From contig JANXXW010000222.1 in NCBI GenBank assembly GCA_025350425.1, positions 1 to 5,280 on the forward strand: a DNA stretch of 5,280 nt. Reading direction: 5' to 3'. Positions 4,653 through 5,280 of this stretch are shown piece by piece. The stretch comes from Rhodospirillales bacterium. GTDB lineage: Bacteria > Pseudomonadota > Alphaproteobacteria > Acetobacterales > Acetobacteraceae. The notes beneath the pieces are model-generated. The model worked only from the letters and a program-made list of their open reading frames with translations. It was not told where the DNA came from and searched no databases. A program made the translations under genes and the position numbers. Position 1 is the first letter of the stretch. Every line of letters starts with the position of its first letter.

Positions 4653-5280
4653 ATGACCGCCGAACGTCTGCTCCTCACCCTGCTCCTGGGCGGGATAGCC
4701 ATTGGCTGCGTGCTGGTATTGTCTCCGTTCCTGTCAGCGATCCTTTGGGCCGCCATCCTCACCTACACCACCTGGCCGCTCTATGAGCATCTCCGCATCC
4801 GCCTGAAACTCGGCCGTACCGGGGCTGCGGGGCTGATGGTGTTCATTACCGCCGTGGTCATCGTGCTGCCGCTGGCGCTTGCGATTCCCAGCGGCGCCGA
4901 CGACGCCGCTCACCTGCGCCACCTGATCCAGGACGGGCTCCAGGCCGGGTTACCCGGGGCTCCCGGCTGGGTCGCGACTGTGCCCGTGGTTGGGCAGAGC
5001 GTGGCCGATCTATGGAATAGCTGGGCCGCCGATCTCACCGAGATGGTGATGTTCTTCAAGCCGTATTTCGGCGCCGCCGCCGAGTTCGGGCTCACCTCCC
5101 TGCTCGGGCTTGCCAACGGCGTGCTGATGTTCTTGCTGGCGCTGTTCGTCGCCTTCTTCTTTTACGCCTCCGGCGACCGGCTGGCGGTGTTCGCGACCGC
5201 CACGCTGCACCGGATCGCGGGCGACCGTGCGGAACGGCTCATCGGCGTTACTGGTGCCACCATCCGAGGCGTGGTGTACG
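4653..5280 (+). CDS. AI-2E/PerM family (UPF0118) membrane protein, N-terminal part
   Basis: The family consists of polytopic inner-membrane proteins of about 340-370 residues. One member, TqsA, affects autoinducer-2 export, and others act as ion antiporters, so the substrate here is unknown. The 209 residues present begin with a hydrophobic pair of segments (about 5-24 and 25-39, with PFLSAILWAAILTYTTWPLY typical of the family start). A third segment lies at about 57-78. A long amphipathic region (80-145) contains LPGAPGWVATVPVVG. A strong hydrophobic segment at 147-171 leads to FYASGDRL, and then GVTGATIRGVVY opens the conserved second half, which lies beyond the edge. The start at 4653 is chosen because residues 1-5 lead directly into the first membrane segment. 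There is no Shine-Dalgarno. An overlapping 6-codon frame from ATG 4636 ends in a TGA that overlaps the start, as ATGA. The gene is divergent from hyi. Confidence 0.92.
   Translation, partial: MTAERLLLTLLLGGIAIGCVLVLSPFLSAILWAAILTYTTWPLYEHLRIRLKLGRTGAAGLMVFITAVVIVLPLALAIPSGADDAAHLRHLIQDGLQAGLPGAPGWVATVPVVGQSVADLWNSWAADLTEMVMFFKPYFGAAAEFGLTSLLGLANGVLMFLLALFVAFFFYASGDRLAVFATATLHRIAGDRAERLIGVTGATIRGVVY

Overview
The window is GC-rich (clearly above 60% G+C by eye), and its protein families fit an alphaproteobacterium. The LipB, the YraN-type protein and the small exported protein look to me most like those of Acetobacteraceae (Acidiphilium, Roseomonas or Rhodopila type). That family assignment is recalled similarity, not a search result. 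No transposase, integrase, CRISPR array, phage gene or other sign of recent transfer is visible. This reads as ordinary chromosomal housekeeping DNA rather than an accessory island.

Layout from left to right. Positions 1-1057 (minus) hold the first 352 codons of a MaeB-type malic enzyme, cut by the window edge. Positions 1144-1226 (minus) hold a tRNA-Leu with anticodon GAG, 86 bp ahead of maeB on the same strand, with a recognisable promoter at 1245-1272. Positions 1290-1931 (plus) hold lipB, divergent from the tRNA. Its 5' end overlaps the tRNA promoter. Positions 1935-2405 (minus) hold a small exported protein of unknown function with two TPR-like helical hairpins. It converges on lipB with only 3 bp between the stops. 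Next, all on the minus strand and read from right to left, come hyi (4518-3739, hydroxypyruvate isomerase), glxR (3716-2844, tartronate semialdehyde reductase), and a YraN/UPF0102 nuclease-fold frame (up to 2872, ending at 2450) with no usable start codon. Finally, from 4653 (plus) an AI-2E/PerM-family membrane protein starts, divergent from hyi, and runs off the right edge.

The four minus-strand genes hyi-glxR-yraN-exported protein are closely spaced (22 bp, about 0-40 bp and 44 bp) and could form one transcript. Hyi and GlxR act consecutively: hydroxypyruvate is isomerised to tartronate semialdehyde, which is then reduced to D-glycerate for entry to glycolysis. The glyoxylate carboligase gene gcl, which accompanies these genes in E. 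coli, is not adjacent here. Malic enzyme (malate to pyruvate plus reducing power) and LipB (octanoylation of lipoyl domains of the 2-oxo acid dehydrogenases) touch the same region of central metabolism, but nothing in the sequence shows shared regulation.

I found no convincing new biological system. The points most worth a second look are the YraN frame with an intact domain but no ATG, GTG or TTG start, the internal repeat in the small exported protein, and the overlapping opposite-strand -10 elements between the tRNA and lipB.
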